The notes below the pieces were generated by a model that was not told the DNA's origin, did no database searches, and was given only the letters and a program-made list of their open reading frames with translations. A stretch of 64,000 nt of DNA from positions 1 through 64,000 of the forward strand of contig CAJUBP010000011.1 of NCBI GenBank assembly GCA_910584585.1, given 5' to 3'. Below, in pieces: positions 51,180 to 60,525 of this stretch. Each line of letters opens with the position of its first letter. Position 1 is the stretch's first letter. A program made the position numbers and the translations under genes. Source of the DNA: an uncultured Lachnospiraceae bacterium (GTDB lineage: Bacteria > Bacillota > Clostridia > Lachnospirales > Lachnospiraceae).

Positions 51180-52349
51180 ATGAAATTTACAGATAGAAAG
51201 AATGATAATGTTGAATTGGTGTCCGAAAGCGGAATGATTATAAATAAAATTACAGAGTTTTTAATGAAAAATGTGAAATATGTATCAAAAACGGCAATGA
51301 TTTTTGCATTGGCCTCTGTTCTTATGCTGACAGGGTGCAATGAGAACAAGAACAGCGGGGACAAGAATCAGGGAGAGGCTCAAACAGAGCAGGAAGTGTC
51401 TGCGGACAATGCAGAACAGCCAGAGGCTGAGAAAGATGAATACGAGGTAGACGCCCATCCGGAAGTGAAGGAGCTGGTATCTACTTATTATAATTCCTAT
51501 GCGGCAGGAGATATTGAGAAGCTGGCTTCCATCGCCCAGCCTCTTACGGATATGGAGAAAAGCTATATTCAGATGATGAATGAACATGTGGAGAGTTACA
51601 GTGATGTGACGTGTTATACCAAAGAAGGACTGGAAGACGGCTCCTATCTGGTATCCGTTACTTTTAATATGCATTGCAGCGGAACGGAAGGCGGCCTTCC
51701 GGGCATGGATTTCTTCTATTTGAGGACAAGCGAGGATGGGAAGCTGTACATTGATAACCGTTACAGCGCTTTGAACCGCCAAATCCAAGAACAGGAGACG
51801 GAAGCGGAAGTGGACAGCCTGATTGCGGAATTTGAGGCGGGGGAAGATGTACAGAAGCTCCGTACGGAAATTCAGGATAAATATGAACAGGCAGTGGCGG
51901 CAGATGAGAATTTAAAGAATCTGGCAGATGCTGTTGCGGAAGCAATCCGTCAGTGGAGCGCTTCTTATACTCCTGAGGCGCCTGCAGAAGAAGAGCAGCC
52001 GAAGGAAAACGCGGAGGCACAGCCGGAAGCGCCTGCGGAAGATGCTGAAGCAAAACCGGAAGAGCCTGCGGAAAATACAGAACAGGCGTCTGAGGAACCG
52101 GCGGAGAGTACAGAGGCGCCGGAAGAAGACAGTACGCCGGAGATTAATTATGTGCCGGAAGGAAAGGTGCTTACCGCCAGCAGCAGCTACAATGTGCGCA
52201 AGTCTATGAATGAATCGGCTGAGTTGGTGGGAACCACGGCAGAAGGCGACAGCATCAAAGTGATTTTGAGTTATGCGGAAGGCTGGACGAAGGTAGAGTG
52301 GAACGGTCAGACTGGATATATCAGAACAGATTTGCTGTTGAATAATTAG
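51180..52349 (+). CDS. Lipoprotein with C-terminal SH3 domain
   Basis: The 389-residue protein contains a lipoprotein signal ending SVLMLTGC (Cys about residue 53), a globular domain of the kind seen in DUF-type lipoproteins (about 85-210), a Glu/Pro/Ala linker (about 260-325) and an SH3b domain (YNVRKSMNES, EGWTKVEWNGQTGYI). SH3b domains bind peptidoglycan. The strong AAGGAG site belongs to ATG 51180, which gives an unusual 28-residue extension before MKNVKYVSKTAMIF; ATG 51264 would give a normal signal peptide but has no ribosome site. Confidence 0.8.
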   Translation: MKFTDRKNDNVELVSESGMIINKITEFLMKNVKYVSKTAMIFALASVLMLTGCNENKNSGDKNQGEAQTEQEVSADNAEQPEAEKDEYEVDAHPEVKELVSTYYNSYAAGDIEKLASIAQPLTDMEKSYIQMMNEHVESYSDVTCYTKEGLEDGSYLVSVTFNMHCSGTEGGLPGMDFFYLRTSEDGKLYIDNRYSALNRQIQEQETEAEVDSLIAEFEAGEDVQKLRTEIQDKYEQAVAADENLKNLADAVAEAIRQWSASYTPEAPAEEEQPKENAEAQPEAPAEDAEAKPEEPAENTEQASEEPAESTEAPEEDSTPEINYVPEGKVLTASSSYNVRKSMNESAELVGTTAEGDSIKVILSYAEGWTKVEWNGQTGYIRTDLLLNN

Positions 52350-52377
52350 AGTGACAGGACAAAGAGGTCTAAAGAAA

Positions 52378-52409
52378 GAGAATTGCCTGGATAGGCAGTT
52401 CTCTTTTTA
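52378..52409 (+). terminator. Rho-independent terminator
   Basis: GAGAATTGCC and GGCAGTTCTC pair around TGGATA, followed by TTTTT. Confidence 0.85.
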
Positions 52410-52527
52410 GCAAAAGGGAAAATTCGGAATGTACGATTCAAGGTTTTCCAAAAAAGAACTGAGAGAAAACTGGTATAAAAAACGCAAAACGTTCCAACCT
52501 AATAGGAAACACCATTAGGAGGAAACC

Positions 52528-52959
52528 ATGCGTAATTATCAGGAAATTAATGTTTTAAAAGAAACAAGAAAAAATGCAGCCATGGCAGTAAAAGCCATTG
52601 ATGCTTTGATGGGGAAAGTGTACAATCAGGAATTTGCCTATGAGCTGACGTCCCAGAGAAACCGGTTTAAGAATTTCGAGCGGAAGGCGGACGCGGGACT
52701 GTGGGAACACGGAGTGACGTCCAAAGAGTCGGGCCTTGGCAAAGCAATGCTGTGGGGCGCCATACAGGCCAATACTATGCTGAATATCAGCACGCCTCAT
52801 GTGGCGGATATGATGATACAGGGGAATACCAGAGGAATTACAGAACTTTTGAAAGTGAAACACAATAACAAAAATACCGGAAGCTTTGCCAATGAATTGG
52901 CGGAAGAATTGATGGATTTTGAGGAAGAAAATATTGCCAGATTAAAGAGATTTTTGTAA
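52528..52959 (+). CDS. Helical hypothetical protein (143 aa)
   Basis: The product is mostly alpha-helical, without signal or membrane segments. I do not recognise it. Conserved-looking patches are FAYELTSQRNRFKNFERKAD and GAIQANTMLNISTPHVADMM. The strong ribosome site (AGGAGG, 52517-52522) and normal codon use indicate a real gene. It ends 14 bases before the pseudouridine synthase start, so they may form one unit. Confidence 0.7.
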   Translation: MRNYQEINVLKETRKNAAMAVKAIDALMGKVYNQEFAYELTSQRNRFKNFERKADAGLWEHGVTSKESGLGKAMLWGAIQANTMLNISTPHVADMMIQGNTRGITELLKVKHNNKNTGSFANELAEELMDFEEENIARLKRFL

Positions 52960-52973
52960 AGGTGTGGTTTGCA

Positions 52974-53690
52974 ATGTCAGAATCAGTCAGAATCAATAAA
53001 TATCTCAGTGAGGCGGGAGTCTGTTCCAGAAGAGAGGCCGATCGCCAGGTTGAGCGGGGAAACGTCACCATCAATGGAAGAACAGCGGTGATGGGGGATA
53101 AAGTCAGCCCCGGAGATGTTGTGATGTATGGGAAGAAAAGCGTCTCCACGGAGGAGGAAGCGGTGATTCTTGCGGTGAATAAGCCGGCGGGAATTGTGTG
53201 CACCTCCGAGAGGCGGGAGAAGGACAATATTGTGGATTATGTGAATTATCCCAAACGGGTGTACCCAATCGGCAGGCTGGATAAGAATTCCCACGGGCTG
53301 ATTCTGATGACAAATCAGGGAGAAATTGCCAACCAGATTATGCGCAGCAGGAATTTTCATGAGAAAGAATATATTGTGAAAGTGAACCGGGATGTGACAG
53401 AGGAATTTCTTCTGCGCCTGTCACAGGGAGTATATTTAGAAGATCTGGAGACGGAGACAAGACCCTGCAAGGCGGAAAAAGTAGGAAGACGCACCTTTCG
53501 CATTATCTTAACTCAGGGCCTGAACCGGCAGATCCGCAGGATGTGCGAGGCTTTTCAGTATCGGGTGGTGGATTTGAAGCGGGTAAGGATTCTGAATATC
53601 CGTCTGGGGGATTTGAAAGAGGGTACATACCGCAAGCTTACCAGCCAGGAATGGAAAGAACTGCTGGAACAGTTGAATGATAGAAAATGA
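52974..53690 (+). CDS. rluF: 23S rRNA pseudouridine synthase, RluF-like
   Basis: The 238-residue protein has an N-terminal S4 domain (VRINKYLSEAGVCSRREADR) and the RsuA-family catalytic motif GRLDKNSHGLILMTN, with Asp as nucleophile. The end motif GLNRQIRRMC matches the RluB/E/F group; KEYIVKVNRDVT favours RluF. ATG 52974 has AAAGGTG at good spacing; GTG 52962 is an alternative. Confidence 0.87.
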   Translation: MSESVRINKYLSEAGVCSRREADRQVERGNVTINGRTAVMGDKVSPGDVVMYGKKSVSTEEEAVILAVNKPAGIVCTSERREKDNIVDYVNYPKRVYPIGRLDKNSHGLILMTNQGEIANQIMRSRNFHEKEYIVKVNRDVTEEFLLRLSQGVYLEDLETETRPCKAEKVGRRTFRIILTQGLNRQIRRMCEAFQYRVVDLKRVRILNIRLGDLKEGTYRKLTSQEWKELLEQLNDRK

Positions 53691-53792
53691 AAACCCGTAT
53701 CCGGCCGTATAAGCGCAGCTTAAAAAAGGATGACAGCAACAGTGAAAGGGATAGAAAATGAAAACCCGTATCCGGCCGTATAAGCGCAGCTT
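53679..53792 (+). repeat. 43-bp direct duplication between rluF and ligA
   Basis: Two identical copies beginning GATAGAAAATGAAAACCCGT lie at 53679-53721 and 53750-53792 (period 71). The first includes the rluF stop codon; the second ends just before the ligA ribosome site. Confidence 0.85.
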
Positions 53793-53810
53793 TTGAAAGG
53801 ACAGAAAACC

Positions 53811-55817
53811 ATGGATCGAAATCAGGCAGAGGCGAAGATATCAGAACTTCGCAGTCAGTTGGAATATCACAGTAACCGTTATTATAATCTGGACAGTCCC
53901 GAGATCAGTGACTTTGAATATGACGCCATGATGCGGGAACTGAAAGCATTGGAACAGGAATTTCCAGATTTGGTGACGGCCGATTCCCCTACCCAGAAAG
54001 TGGGAGGGACGGCAAAGCGGGAGGCAGGGGTTTTGGTCCGGCACAATGTTCCCATGCTCAGCCTTCAGGACGTATTTTCCAAAGAAGAAGTGGAAGATTT
54101 TGTGGAAGAGATGCAGGAGCAGTTGGAAGATCCGGAATTTGTGGTGGAGTATAAGATTGACGGGCTGTCCATGGCCCTCCGGTATGAAGAAGGCGCGTTG
54201 CGGACGGCGGTGACCCGGGGAGACGGCGTGAATTTCGGGGAAGATGTGACTGTAAACGCCAAGGTGATTTCTGATGTAAAGAAAAAATTAAAAGTTCCCG
54301 TGGAATATCTGGAAATCCGCGGGGAAGTTTATATGAAAAACAAAGATTTTGAGCATGTGAACGCCATGCAGGAATTAAAGGGGAAGAAACCCTTTGCCAA
54401 TCCCAGAAACTGCGCCGCCGGAACGCTGCGCCAGTTAGACAGTAAGATCACAAAAGAACGGGGATTGTCCATGTTTGTGTTCAATATTCAGCAGATCCGG
54501 GGAATGGAGCTTGACACACATACCCAGGGATATGAATATCTGAAGAAAAACGGCATTCCTGTCATTGACGATTACCGGGTCTGCAAAAGCAAAGAAGAGG
54601 TCTGGGAAGCTATCTGCGCCATCGAAGAGAACCGGGGCAGCCTGGGATATGATATTGACGGCGCTGTGGTGAAGATTAATTCCCTTAGAGATCGAGAAAA
54701 ATTAGGAGCCACCTCTAAGGTGCCCCGTTGGGCAGTGGCCTATAAATATCCGCCGGAAGAAAAGGAGACTACGCTTCTGGACATTGAATTGTCTGTGGGA
54801 CGGACCGGAAGAATTACGCCTACCGCAATTTTTGAACCAGTGCGTCTCTGCGGCACCAGCGTCTCCCGGGCGACTTTGCACAACCAGGATTTTATCGACG
54901 AACTGGATATCCGGATCGGCGATCGGATTCTGGTGTATAAATCCGGTGAAATTATACCGAAAGTCCGGAAAGTGCTGAAGGAAAAGCGGCCGGAACACAC
55001 GCAGCCTTATCATTTGCCGGAAGTTTGCCCGGTCTGCGGGGCGAAGACCCGCAAGGAGAAAGACACGGCGGATCTGAAATGCACCTCCCCCAATTGCCCG
55101 GCTCAGTTAGAGCGGCGCATCATCAATTTTGTGGGCAGGGACGCTATGGATATTAAGGGATTTGGAACTGTTTATGTGGAAGAACTGGTGCGCCTTGGAT
55201 ATTTGAAGGATATTGCAGATATTTACGCATTGAAGAATTACCGGGAAGAATTGATTGAGCAGGGAATTATCGGGAAAGAGAAAAATACGGATAAACTGCT
55301 GGAAGCCATTGAGAAATCCAAGGAAAATGACGCGGCCCAGCTTCTCACCGGATTCGGCATTCCCAATGTGGGGAAAGCGGCGGCCAAATCCATCCTGAGG
55401 GAATTTAAAAGTATCGGAAATCTGCGCGAGGCAGACGCGGATTCTCTGGTAAATGTAAATGATATCGGGGCAGTCAGCGCCAACTGCATTCTGGATTTTT
55501 TTGCAGATCAAGAGAATTGCCGGATGTTGGAACGCATGGAAGAATATGGCGTAAATATGGAATCAAAGGAACAGCTTTCAGGCAGCAGATTTGAAGGCAT
55601 GACTTTTGTGATAACCGGAACGCTGCCCACTCTGGAACGGAAAGAGGCGGCGGCGTTGATTGAACAGCAGGGCGGCAAGGTATCCGGATCTGTCTCTAAG
55701 AAAACCAGTGCGGTGCTGGCAGGAGAGAATGCCGGAAGCAAGCTGACGAAAGCGCAGGATCTGGGAATTCGGATCATTTCAGAAGAGGAGCTGCTTGCCA
55801 TGCTAGAGCGTGTTTGA
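53811..55817 (+). CDS. ligA: NAD-dependent DNA ligase
   Basis: The 668-residue ligase has the adenylation motif YKIDG (catalytic Lys about residue 115), an OB fold, a four-Cys zinc finger (CPVCG and CTSPNC), helix-hairpin-helix repeats (GFGIPNVGKAAA) and a C-terminal BRCT domain (MTFVITGTLPTLERKEA). It seals nicks in replication and repair. ATG 53811 follows GAAAGGA. The last three codons and the TGA lie inside the repeat element that begins at 55803. Confidence 0.96.
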   Translation: MDRNQAEAKISELRSQLEYHSNRYYNLDSPEISDFEYDAMMRELKALEQEFPDLVTADSPTQKVGGTAKREAGVLVRHNVPMLSLQDVFSKEEVEDFVEEMQEQLEDPEFVVEYKIDGLSMALRYEEGALRTAVTRGDGVNFGEDVTVNAKVISDVKKKLKVPVEYLEIRGEVYMKNKDFEHVNAMQELKGKKPFANPRNCAAGTLRQLDSKITKERGLSMFVFNIQQIRGMELDTHTQGYEYLKKNGIPVIDDYRVCKSKEEVWEAICAIEENRGSLGYDIDGAVVKINSLRDREKLGATSKVPRWAVAYKYPPEEKETTLLDIELSVGRTGRITPTAIFEPVRLCGTSVSRATLHNQDFIDELDIRIGDRILVYKSGEIIPKVRKVLKEKRPEHTQPYHLPEVCPVCGAKTRKEKDTADLKCTSPNCPAQLERRIINFVGRDAMDIKGFGTVYVEELVRLGYLKDIADIYALKNYREELIEQGIIGKEKNTDKLLEAIEKSKENDAAQLLTGFGIPNVGKAAAKSILREFKSIGNLREADADSLVNVNDIGAVSANCILDFFADQENCRMLERMEEYGVNMESKEQLSGSRFEGMTFVITGTLPTLERKEAAALIEQQGGKVSGSVSKKTSAVLAGENAGSKLTKAQDLGIRIISEEELLAMLERV

Positions 55818-56037
55818 AAAATCATTCCTGCCATCTGCACTAAGGAATCCACCAGGCTTCGCACCTGATACCCCCTTAGTGCCAAGCATCCCCCACTTAG
55901 CGCGATATTTGTGCCAAATTCAGGTTACATAGCCCGCTATGCGCCCTTCATTTGGCACAAATCCCCACAGGGCGCCTTCAGTGTCCCACTAAGTGGAGAA
56001 TACATCTGTCAGAAAGCATTTTTCAAACACGCTCTAG
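55803..56037. repeat. 235-bp MITE-like element with 20-bp inverted ends
   Basis: CTAGAGCGTGTTTGAAAAAT (55803-55822) is repeated as its exact complement at 56018-56037. Inside are nested inverted repeats: CCACTTAG with CTAAGTGG, and ATTTGTGCCAAAT with ATTTGGCACAAAT, so the whole can fold into a long stem. It also holds GATACCCCC (55877), an inverted copy of the island octamer. No ORF. The end of ligA lies in its left terminus. A further hairpin (GCGTGCCTG with CAGGCGCGC) follows at 56039-56083. Confidence 0.7.
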
Positions 56038-56124
56038 AGCGTGCCTGATCATGAAAAGCAATGGGCAGGCGCGCTTTCGCGGATCTGAATTGTGATAAAT
56101 TTTACAGAGAAAGAAGGAAGAATC

Positions 56125-57048
56125 ATGCCTATTAAAGTGCAGAGCGAATTGCCGGCCAAGGAGACTTTAGAGCGGGAAAATGTATTTACCATGGATGAGA
56201 ACAGAGCGGTGCATCAGGATATCCGTCCCATTGAAGTTGGCATCTTGAATCTGATGCCCTTAAAAGAAGAGACGGAGCTGCAGATTCTCAGGGAACTTTC
56301 CAATACGCCCCTGCAGGTGGACGTCACTTTTGTGGTGGCAGGCAGCCATGAGTCCCGCAATACCTCCAGCAGCCATTTGAATAAATTTTATCATACTTTC
56401 CAGGAGATCAAAGGCCGTAAATTTGACGGATTTATCATCACCGGGGCTCCGGTGGAAAAAATAGAATACGAAGAAGTAGATTACTGGAAAGAATTTGAAG
56501 AAATCTGTGAGTGGACAAAAAGCAATGTGACCTCTACTATGCATCTGTGCTGGGGAGCCCAGGCGGGTTTGTACTACCACTACGGAATTCCCAAAGAAAT
56601 GCTGGAGCATAAGATGTTCGGCCTGTTCCGTCATAAAGTGAGAAACCGGAAGATCCCTCTGGTCCGGGGATTTGACGATTATTTTCTGGCGCCTCATTCC
56701 AGACATACCCAGGTGAGAACGGAGGAGATAGAGAAAGTTCCGGAACTTACCATACTGGCGGAATCTGATGAAGCCGGAGCTTATCTGATTATGGATGCCA
56801 CCGGCAAAAAGATTTTTGTGATGGGCCATCCGGAATATGACAGAATTACCCTTCACACCGAATACATACGGGATAAAGAGAAAGGACTGGATATTCAGGT
56901 GCCCAGGAATTACTATGAGAATGACGACTGCACCATCCGGCCTAATCTGCAGTGGCGGGCCCATGCCAATACCCTGTATACAAATTGGCTCAATTATTAT
57001 GTCTACCAGGCCACGCCGTATGAGTATACCGCAGTGCCAGGGAAATAG
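56125..57048 (+). CDS. metA: Homoserine O-acetyltransferase, MetA type
   Basis: The 307-residue enzyme has the MetA fold with nucleophile Cys in HLCWGAQAG (about residue 142), the catalytic His and Glu in MGHPEYD, and Arg in APHSRHT. Residue 111 is Glu (GAPVEK), which in characterised MetA proteins marks acetyl-CoA specificity, whereas Gly marks succinyl-CoA. It activates homoserine for methionine synthesis. AAGGAAG supports ATG 56125. I see no SAM riboswitch upstream. Confidence 0.93.
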   Translation: MPIKVQSELPAKETLERENVFTMDENRAVHQDIRPIEVGILNLMPLKEETELQILRELSNTPLQVDVTFVVAGSHESRNTSSSHLNKFYHTFQEIKGRKFDGFIITGAPVEKIEYEEVDYWKEFEEICEWTKSNVTSTMHLCWGAQAGLYYHYGIPKEMLEHKMFGLFRHKVRNRKIPLVRGFDDYFLAPHSRHTQVRTEEIEKVPELTILAESDEAGAYLIMDATGKKIFVMGHPEYDRITLHTEYIRDKEKGLDIQVPRNYYENDDCTIRPNLQWRAHANTLYTNWLNYYVYQATPYEYTAVPGK

Positions 57049-57171
57049 CGGCGCAATTTATGAAGATTCATCGGCATTTCATAAATAATTGGATAAAACC
57101 GGAAGAATCGCTTTGCAAATGCCGGCAATTCTGCTATAATAAAAAAATGAATAAGTTTTAGGAGGCGTAAA

Positions 57172-57549
57172 ATGGCTGAAGACAGGAAAGCATATATGAT
57201 AAAAGACGACAATTTGGGCGAGGTGCGCATTGCGGACGAGGTGATTGCAATTATCGCCGGCCTTGCGGCTACCGAGGCGGAAGGCGTCAGTTCTATGGCG
57301 GGAAACATCACCAATGAACTGGTGAGCAAGCTGGGCATGAAGAATCTGTCCAAGGGAATCAAGATTGAGATTAAGGAAAATGTAGTGAGAGTGGATGTGG
57401 CGCTGAATATCCGTTTCGGATACGCGATTCCCGAAGTGTCCTCCAAGGTGCAGGAGAGAGTGAAATCTGCCATTGAGAACATGACCGGACTGGGAGTAAG
57501 CAGCGTGAATGTGAGCATTGCCAGCGTGGAGATGGAGAAGCAGAAATAA
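57172..57549 (+). CDS. Asp23/Gls24 family envelope-stress protein
   Basis: The 125-residue protein matches Asp23/Gls24: GEVRIADEVIAIIAGLAATE, VSSMAGN, KGIKIEIKENVVRVDVALNI and GYAIPEVSSKVQERVKSAIE. Such proteins attach to the membrane through partners and affect the envelope. TTAGGAGG precedes ATG 57172. In many Bacillota it lies just upstream of nusB, as here, and is closed by a terminator. Confidence 0.9.
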   Translation: MAEDRKAYMIKDDNLGEVRIADEVIAIIAGLAATEAEGVSSMAGNITNELVSKLGMKNLSKGIKIEIKENVVRVDVALNIRFGYAIPEVSSKVQERVKSAIENMTGLGVSSVNVSIASVEMEKQK

Positions 57550-57607
57550 AATCAGGTGCGGCAGGTTTTTTCCTGTATGAAAATGAGGAATTATATGGAA
57601 AGATCAT

Positions 57608-57632
57608 AAGGCTGTCATTTGACAGCCTTTTT
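57608..57632 (+). terminator. Rho-independent terminator after the Asp23 gene
   Basis: AAGGCTGTC and GACAGCCTT pair around ATTT, followed by TTT. Confidence 0.8.
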
Positions 57633-57661
57633 GTGAGCAGAACCATTTTGAAAGGAAATAT

Positions 57662-58057
57662 ATGAGCCGAAGAGAAGTAAGAGAACAGATATTCAAGCTG
57701 CTGTTTCGGGCGGAATTCTATGAAGAGACGGAGTTGCCGGAGCAGTTGGAATTGTTTTTTGAAGAACTGGATCGAAAAGAAGAGAAAGACACCCGTTATA
57801 TTCAGGACAAATTTGAACAGATTGTGTCCCGGCTGCCGGAACTGGACAGGATGATTAATGAGGCGGCTCAGGGATGGAAGACTACCCGGATGGGCAAAGT
57901 GGATCTTACCTTAATCCGTCTGGCTGTCTATGAAATGAAATTTGAGGAAGAGGTTCCCACGGGAGTGGCGATCAACGAGGCGGTAGAGCTTGCCAAGAGC
58001 TACGGCACCGATGATTCCGCTTCCTTTGTCAATGGGATTCTGGCGAAGCTGGCATGA
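57662..58057 (+). CDS. nusB: Transcription antitermination factor NusB
   Basis: The 131-residue all-helical protein has the NusB start MSRREVREQIFKLLFRAEF and the typical LIRLAVYEMKF and GVAINEAVELAKSYGTDDSASFVNGIL. It binds boxA RNA with NusE for rRNA antitermination. GAAAGGAAAT precedes ATG 57662. It overlaps xseA by four bases (ATGA). Confidence 0.93.
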   Translation: MSRREVREQIFKLLFRAEFYEETELPEQLELFFEELDRKEEKDTRYIQDKFEQIVSRLPELDRMINEAAQGWKTTRMGKVDLTLIRLAVYEMKFEEEVPTGVAINEAVELAKSYGTDDSASFVNGILAKLA

Positions 58058-59280
58058 CGAAGAATGTATATACCGTAGGGCAGGTGAATTCCTACATTAA
58101 GAATATGTTCACCCAGGATTTTATGATGAACCGCATTTATGTGAAGGGTGAAGTGTCCAATTGCAAGTATCATACCACCGGCCATATTTATTTTACGCTG
58201 AAGGATGATTCCGGAGCCCTGCAGGCAGTGCTTTTTGCAGGAAACCGCAAGGGCCTGTCTTTTCCCATGAAAAACGGCGACAATGTGATTGTGCTGGGGT
58301 CTATTTCCGTCTATGAACGGGATGGGAAATATCAGCTCTATGCCAGGGAGATTCTGCCGGACGGGGAAGGGCTTTTGTACCAGCGGTTTGAGCGGCTGAA
58401 GCGGGAGCTGGAAGAGATGGGCATGTTTGCGCCGGAGTATAAGCAGCCCATTCCCAGATATATTCATACGCTGGGGATTGTGACTGCGCCTACGGGAGCG
58501 GCTATCCGCGATATTCAAAATATCAGCAGGCGCCGGAACCCCTATGTGCAGACGATCCTCTACCCTGCGCTGGTTCAGGGGGAGGGGGCAGCGGCCAGTA
58601 TTGTAAACGGCATTCATGCCTTAGAGCAGCTGGGCGTAGATGTGATGATTGTGGGCCGGGGCGGCGGTTCCATGGAAGATTTGTGGGCGTTTAATGAAGA
58701 AATTGTGGCAAGGGCAATATTTGAATGTCCGGTTCCCATTATTTCTGCCGTAGGCCATGAAACAGATACGACCATTGCCGACTATACTGCGGATTTGCGG
58801 GCGCCTACGCCTTCGGCCGCAGCGGAACTGGCCGTGTACGATATCCGGGAATTGGAGGGAACCCTTTTGTCTTTTCAGTTGGAACTGAACCGGAACATGA
58901 CCGACAGGCTGGAGCGGGCAGAGGAACGGGTCCTCCAGTATGAGCACAGACTGAAATTGTTAAGCCCTGTGCATCAGTTAAATGAGAAACGGCAGACGGC
59001 GGCGGATTTGGAAGAAAAGCTGCGCGTGAAGATGGAGCAGCAGCTTTTGCAGCGCAGGCACACCCTGGAGCTTTTGGCGGAGCGGTTAGAAGCCCTGTCG
59101 CCTTTGAAGAAATTAAGCCAGGGCTATGCTTTTGTGGCGGACGAACAGGGACAGGGAATCTGCGACGCCGGGAAAGTGCAAAAAGGCGATATATTAAAGA
59201 TTCATATGCTCAACGGCAAAGTGTCTGCAAAAGTGGAAGAAGTAGAGCAGATATGGGCGGAAAAAGCGCCGGGAGAGTAA
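58054..59280 (+). CDS. xseA: Exodeoxyribonuclease VII large subunit
   Basis: The 408-residue subunit has an N-terminal OB fold (YVKGEVSNCKYHTTGHIYFTLKD) and the exonuclease core (GIVTAPTGAAIRDI, GRGGGSMEDLWAFNEE, SAVGHETDTTIADYTADLRAPTPSAAAEL). With XseB it degrades single-stranded DNA. Its start overlaps the nusB stop, and xseB follows nine bases after its end. Confidence 0.95.
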   Translation: MTKNVYTVGQVNSYIKNMFTQDFMMNRIYVKGEVSNCKYHTTGHIYFTLKDDSGALQAVLFAGNRKGLSFPMKNGDNVIVLGSISVYERDGKYQLYAREILPDGEGLLYQRFERLKRELEEMGMFAPEYKQPIPRYIHTLGIVTAPTGAAIRDIQNISRRRNPYVQTILYPALVQGEGAAASIVNGIHALEQLGVDVMIVGRGGGSMEDLWAFNEEIVARAIFECPVPIISAVGHETDTTIADYTADLRAPTPSAAAELAVYDIRELEGTLLSFQLELNRNMTDRLERAEERVLQYEHRLKLLSPVHQLNEKRQTAADLEEKLRVKMEQQLLQRRHTLELLAERLEALSPLKKLSQGYAFVADEQGQGICDAGKVQKGDILKIHMLNGKVSAKVEEVEQIWAEKAPGE

Positions 59281-59289
59281 GGAGGTCTT

Positions 59290-59544
59290 ATGAACCAGAA
59301 AAAGCAGCAGGAGAAGGAGCAGGAACAGTCCCTGGAAGAAGCGTTTCAGGAGCTGGAAGAAATGATAGAGAAAATGCAGCAGAGGGAAGTGACGCTGGAA
59401 GAGTCATTTGCGCTGTATGAACAGGGAATCAGGAAGCTGAAGTTCTGTAATCAGAAGATAGACCGGGTGGAAAAGAAAATGCTTCTTTTGAATGAACAGG
59501 GAGAATTGGAGCCTTTGGGAGAGCTGTCGGAATCTGGAAGCTGA
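59290..59544 (+). CDS. xseB: Exodeoxyribonuclease VII small subunit
   Basis: The 84-residue subunit shows the XseB pattern LEEAFQELEEMIEKMQQREVTLEESFALYEQG and K-LKFCNQKI. Several copies bind one XseA. AGGAGG precedes ATG 59290. Confidence 0.93.
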   Translation: MNQKKQQEKEQEQSLEEAFQELEEMIEKMQQREVTLEESFALYEQGIRKLKFCNQKIDRVEKKMLLLNEQGELEPLGELSESGS

Positions 59545-59586
59545 CGGAGAAAAGAGAAATAACACAGAAGAAAGGACAGAGCAGTT

Positions 59587-60474
59587 ATGGAGATAAAAGC
59601 AGAAATTGCAGCCAGGACCAGTCAGATAGAGGCCGTAATTGCCGGCTATCTGCCGAAAGAAGAAGGATACCAGCGAACGGTAATAGAAGCAATGAATTAC
59701 AGTGTGCTGGCAGGCGGCAAAAGGCTGCGGCCCATGCTTATGTGGGAGACTTACCGGATGTTCGGGGGACGTTCCAAAGTAATTGAGCCTTTTATGGCGG
59801 CAATCGAGATGATCCATACTTATTCTCTGGTGCATGATGATCTGCCGGCTATGGACAATGACGAGTACCGCCGGGGCAGAAAGACCACTCACGCGCAGTA
59901 TGGAGAAGCAATGGGAATTCTGGCCGGGGACGGTCTTTTGAATTATGCTTTCGAGACAGCAGTGAAAGCTTTTGAGATAGAGCCTGGCAATGCCAATATC
60001 GGGAAAGCGCTGCAGATACTTGCTGCAAAATCCGGAATACACGGAATGCTGGGCGGTCAGTGCGTGGATGTGGAGGCAGAAGGAAAGCCGGTGACAGAAG
60101 AGCTGCTGAAGTTGATTTACCGGCTGAAAACAGGGGCTTTACTGGAGAGTTCGATGCTGATCGGAGCTGTTTTGGCAGGAGCCACCAAAGGAGAGCAGCG
60201 GCAGGTGGAACAGGCGGCGGGAGAACTGGGCCTGGCTTTTCAGATCCAGGACGATATTTTGGATGTCACAGGCACTACAGAGGTTTTGGGGAAACCGGCA
60301 GGCAGCGATGAGAAAAATCATAAAAGCACCTGGGTAACCATATACGGGATTAAAGAGGCCGGGCAGGAGGCGGAACGGCTTTCCAGGCACAGTGTCAAAC
60401 TGATGGAGGAGCTTGTGGTAAAAAATGAATTTTTAACAGCCCTGATGATGGAACTGACAAGGAGAGAGAAATAA
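59587..60474 (+). CDS. ispA: Farnesyl/geranyl diphosphate synthase
   Basis: The 295-residue prenyltransferase has the first Asp-rich motif DDLPAMDND with the RRG that follows, GGKRLRPML near the start and the second Asp-rich motif DDILD. The residues before the first motif (MIHTYSLVHDD) match IspA-type farnesyl diphosphate synthases. It elongates isoprenoids for undecaprenyl and other lipids. It lies between xseB and dxs, as in many Bacillota. Confidence 0.92.
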   Translation: MEIKAEIAARTSQIEAVIAGYLPKEEGYQRTVIEAMNYSVLAGGKRLRPMLMWETYRMFGGRSKVIEPFMAAIEMIHTYSLVHDDLPAMDNDEYRRGRKTTHAQYGEAMGILAGDGLLNYAFETAVKAFEIEPGNANIGKALQILAAKSGIHGMLGGQCVDVEAEGKPVTEELLKLIYRLKTGALLESSMLIGAVLAGATKGEQRQVEQAAGELGLAFQIQDDILDVTGTTEVLGKPAGSDEKNHKSTWVTIYGIKEAGQEAERLSRHSVKLMEELVVKNEFLTALMMELTRREK

Positions 60475-60525
60475 CCGGCCGGACTTTGGAAGGAATACAG
60501 GAGAAGAAAGGGGGGTCGTTTCTAT

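Noticed and set aside
51180..51263. Tandem gene or leader peptide upstream of the SH3 lipoprotein
   Set aside because: The frame is continuous with the lipoprotein and shares its strong ribosome site, so it is treated as an N-terminal extension.
56038..56124. SAM riboswitch before metA
   Set aside because: The only structure is a short hairpin related to the preceding repeat element; no S-box core is visible.
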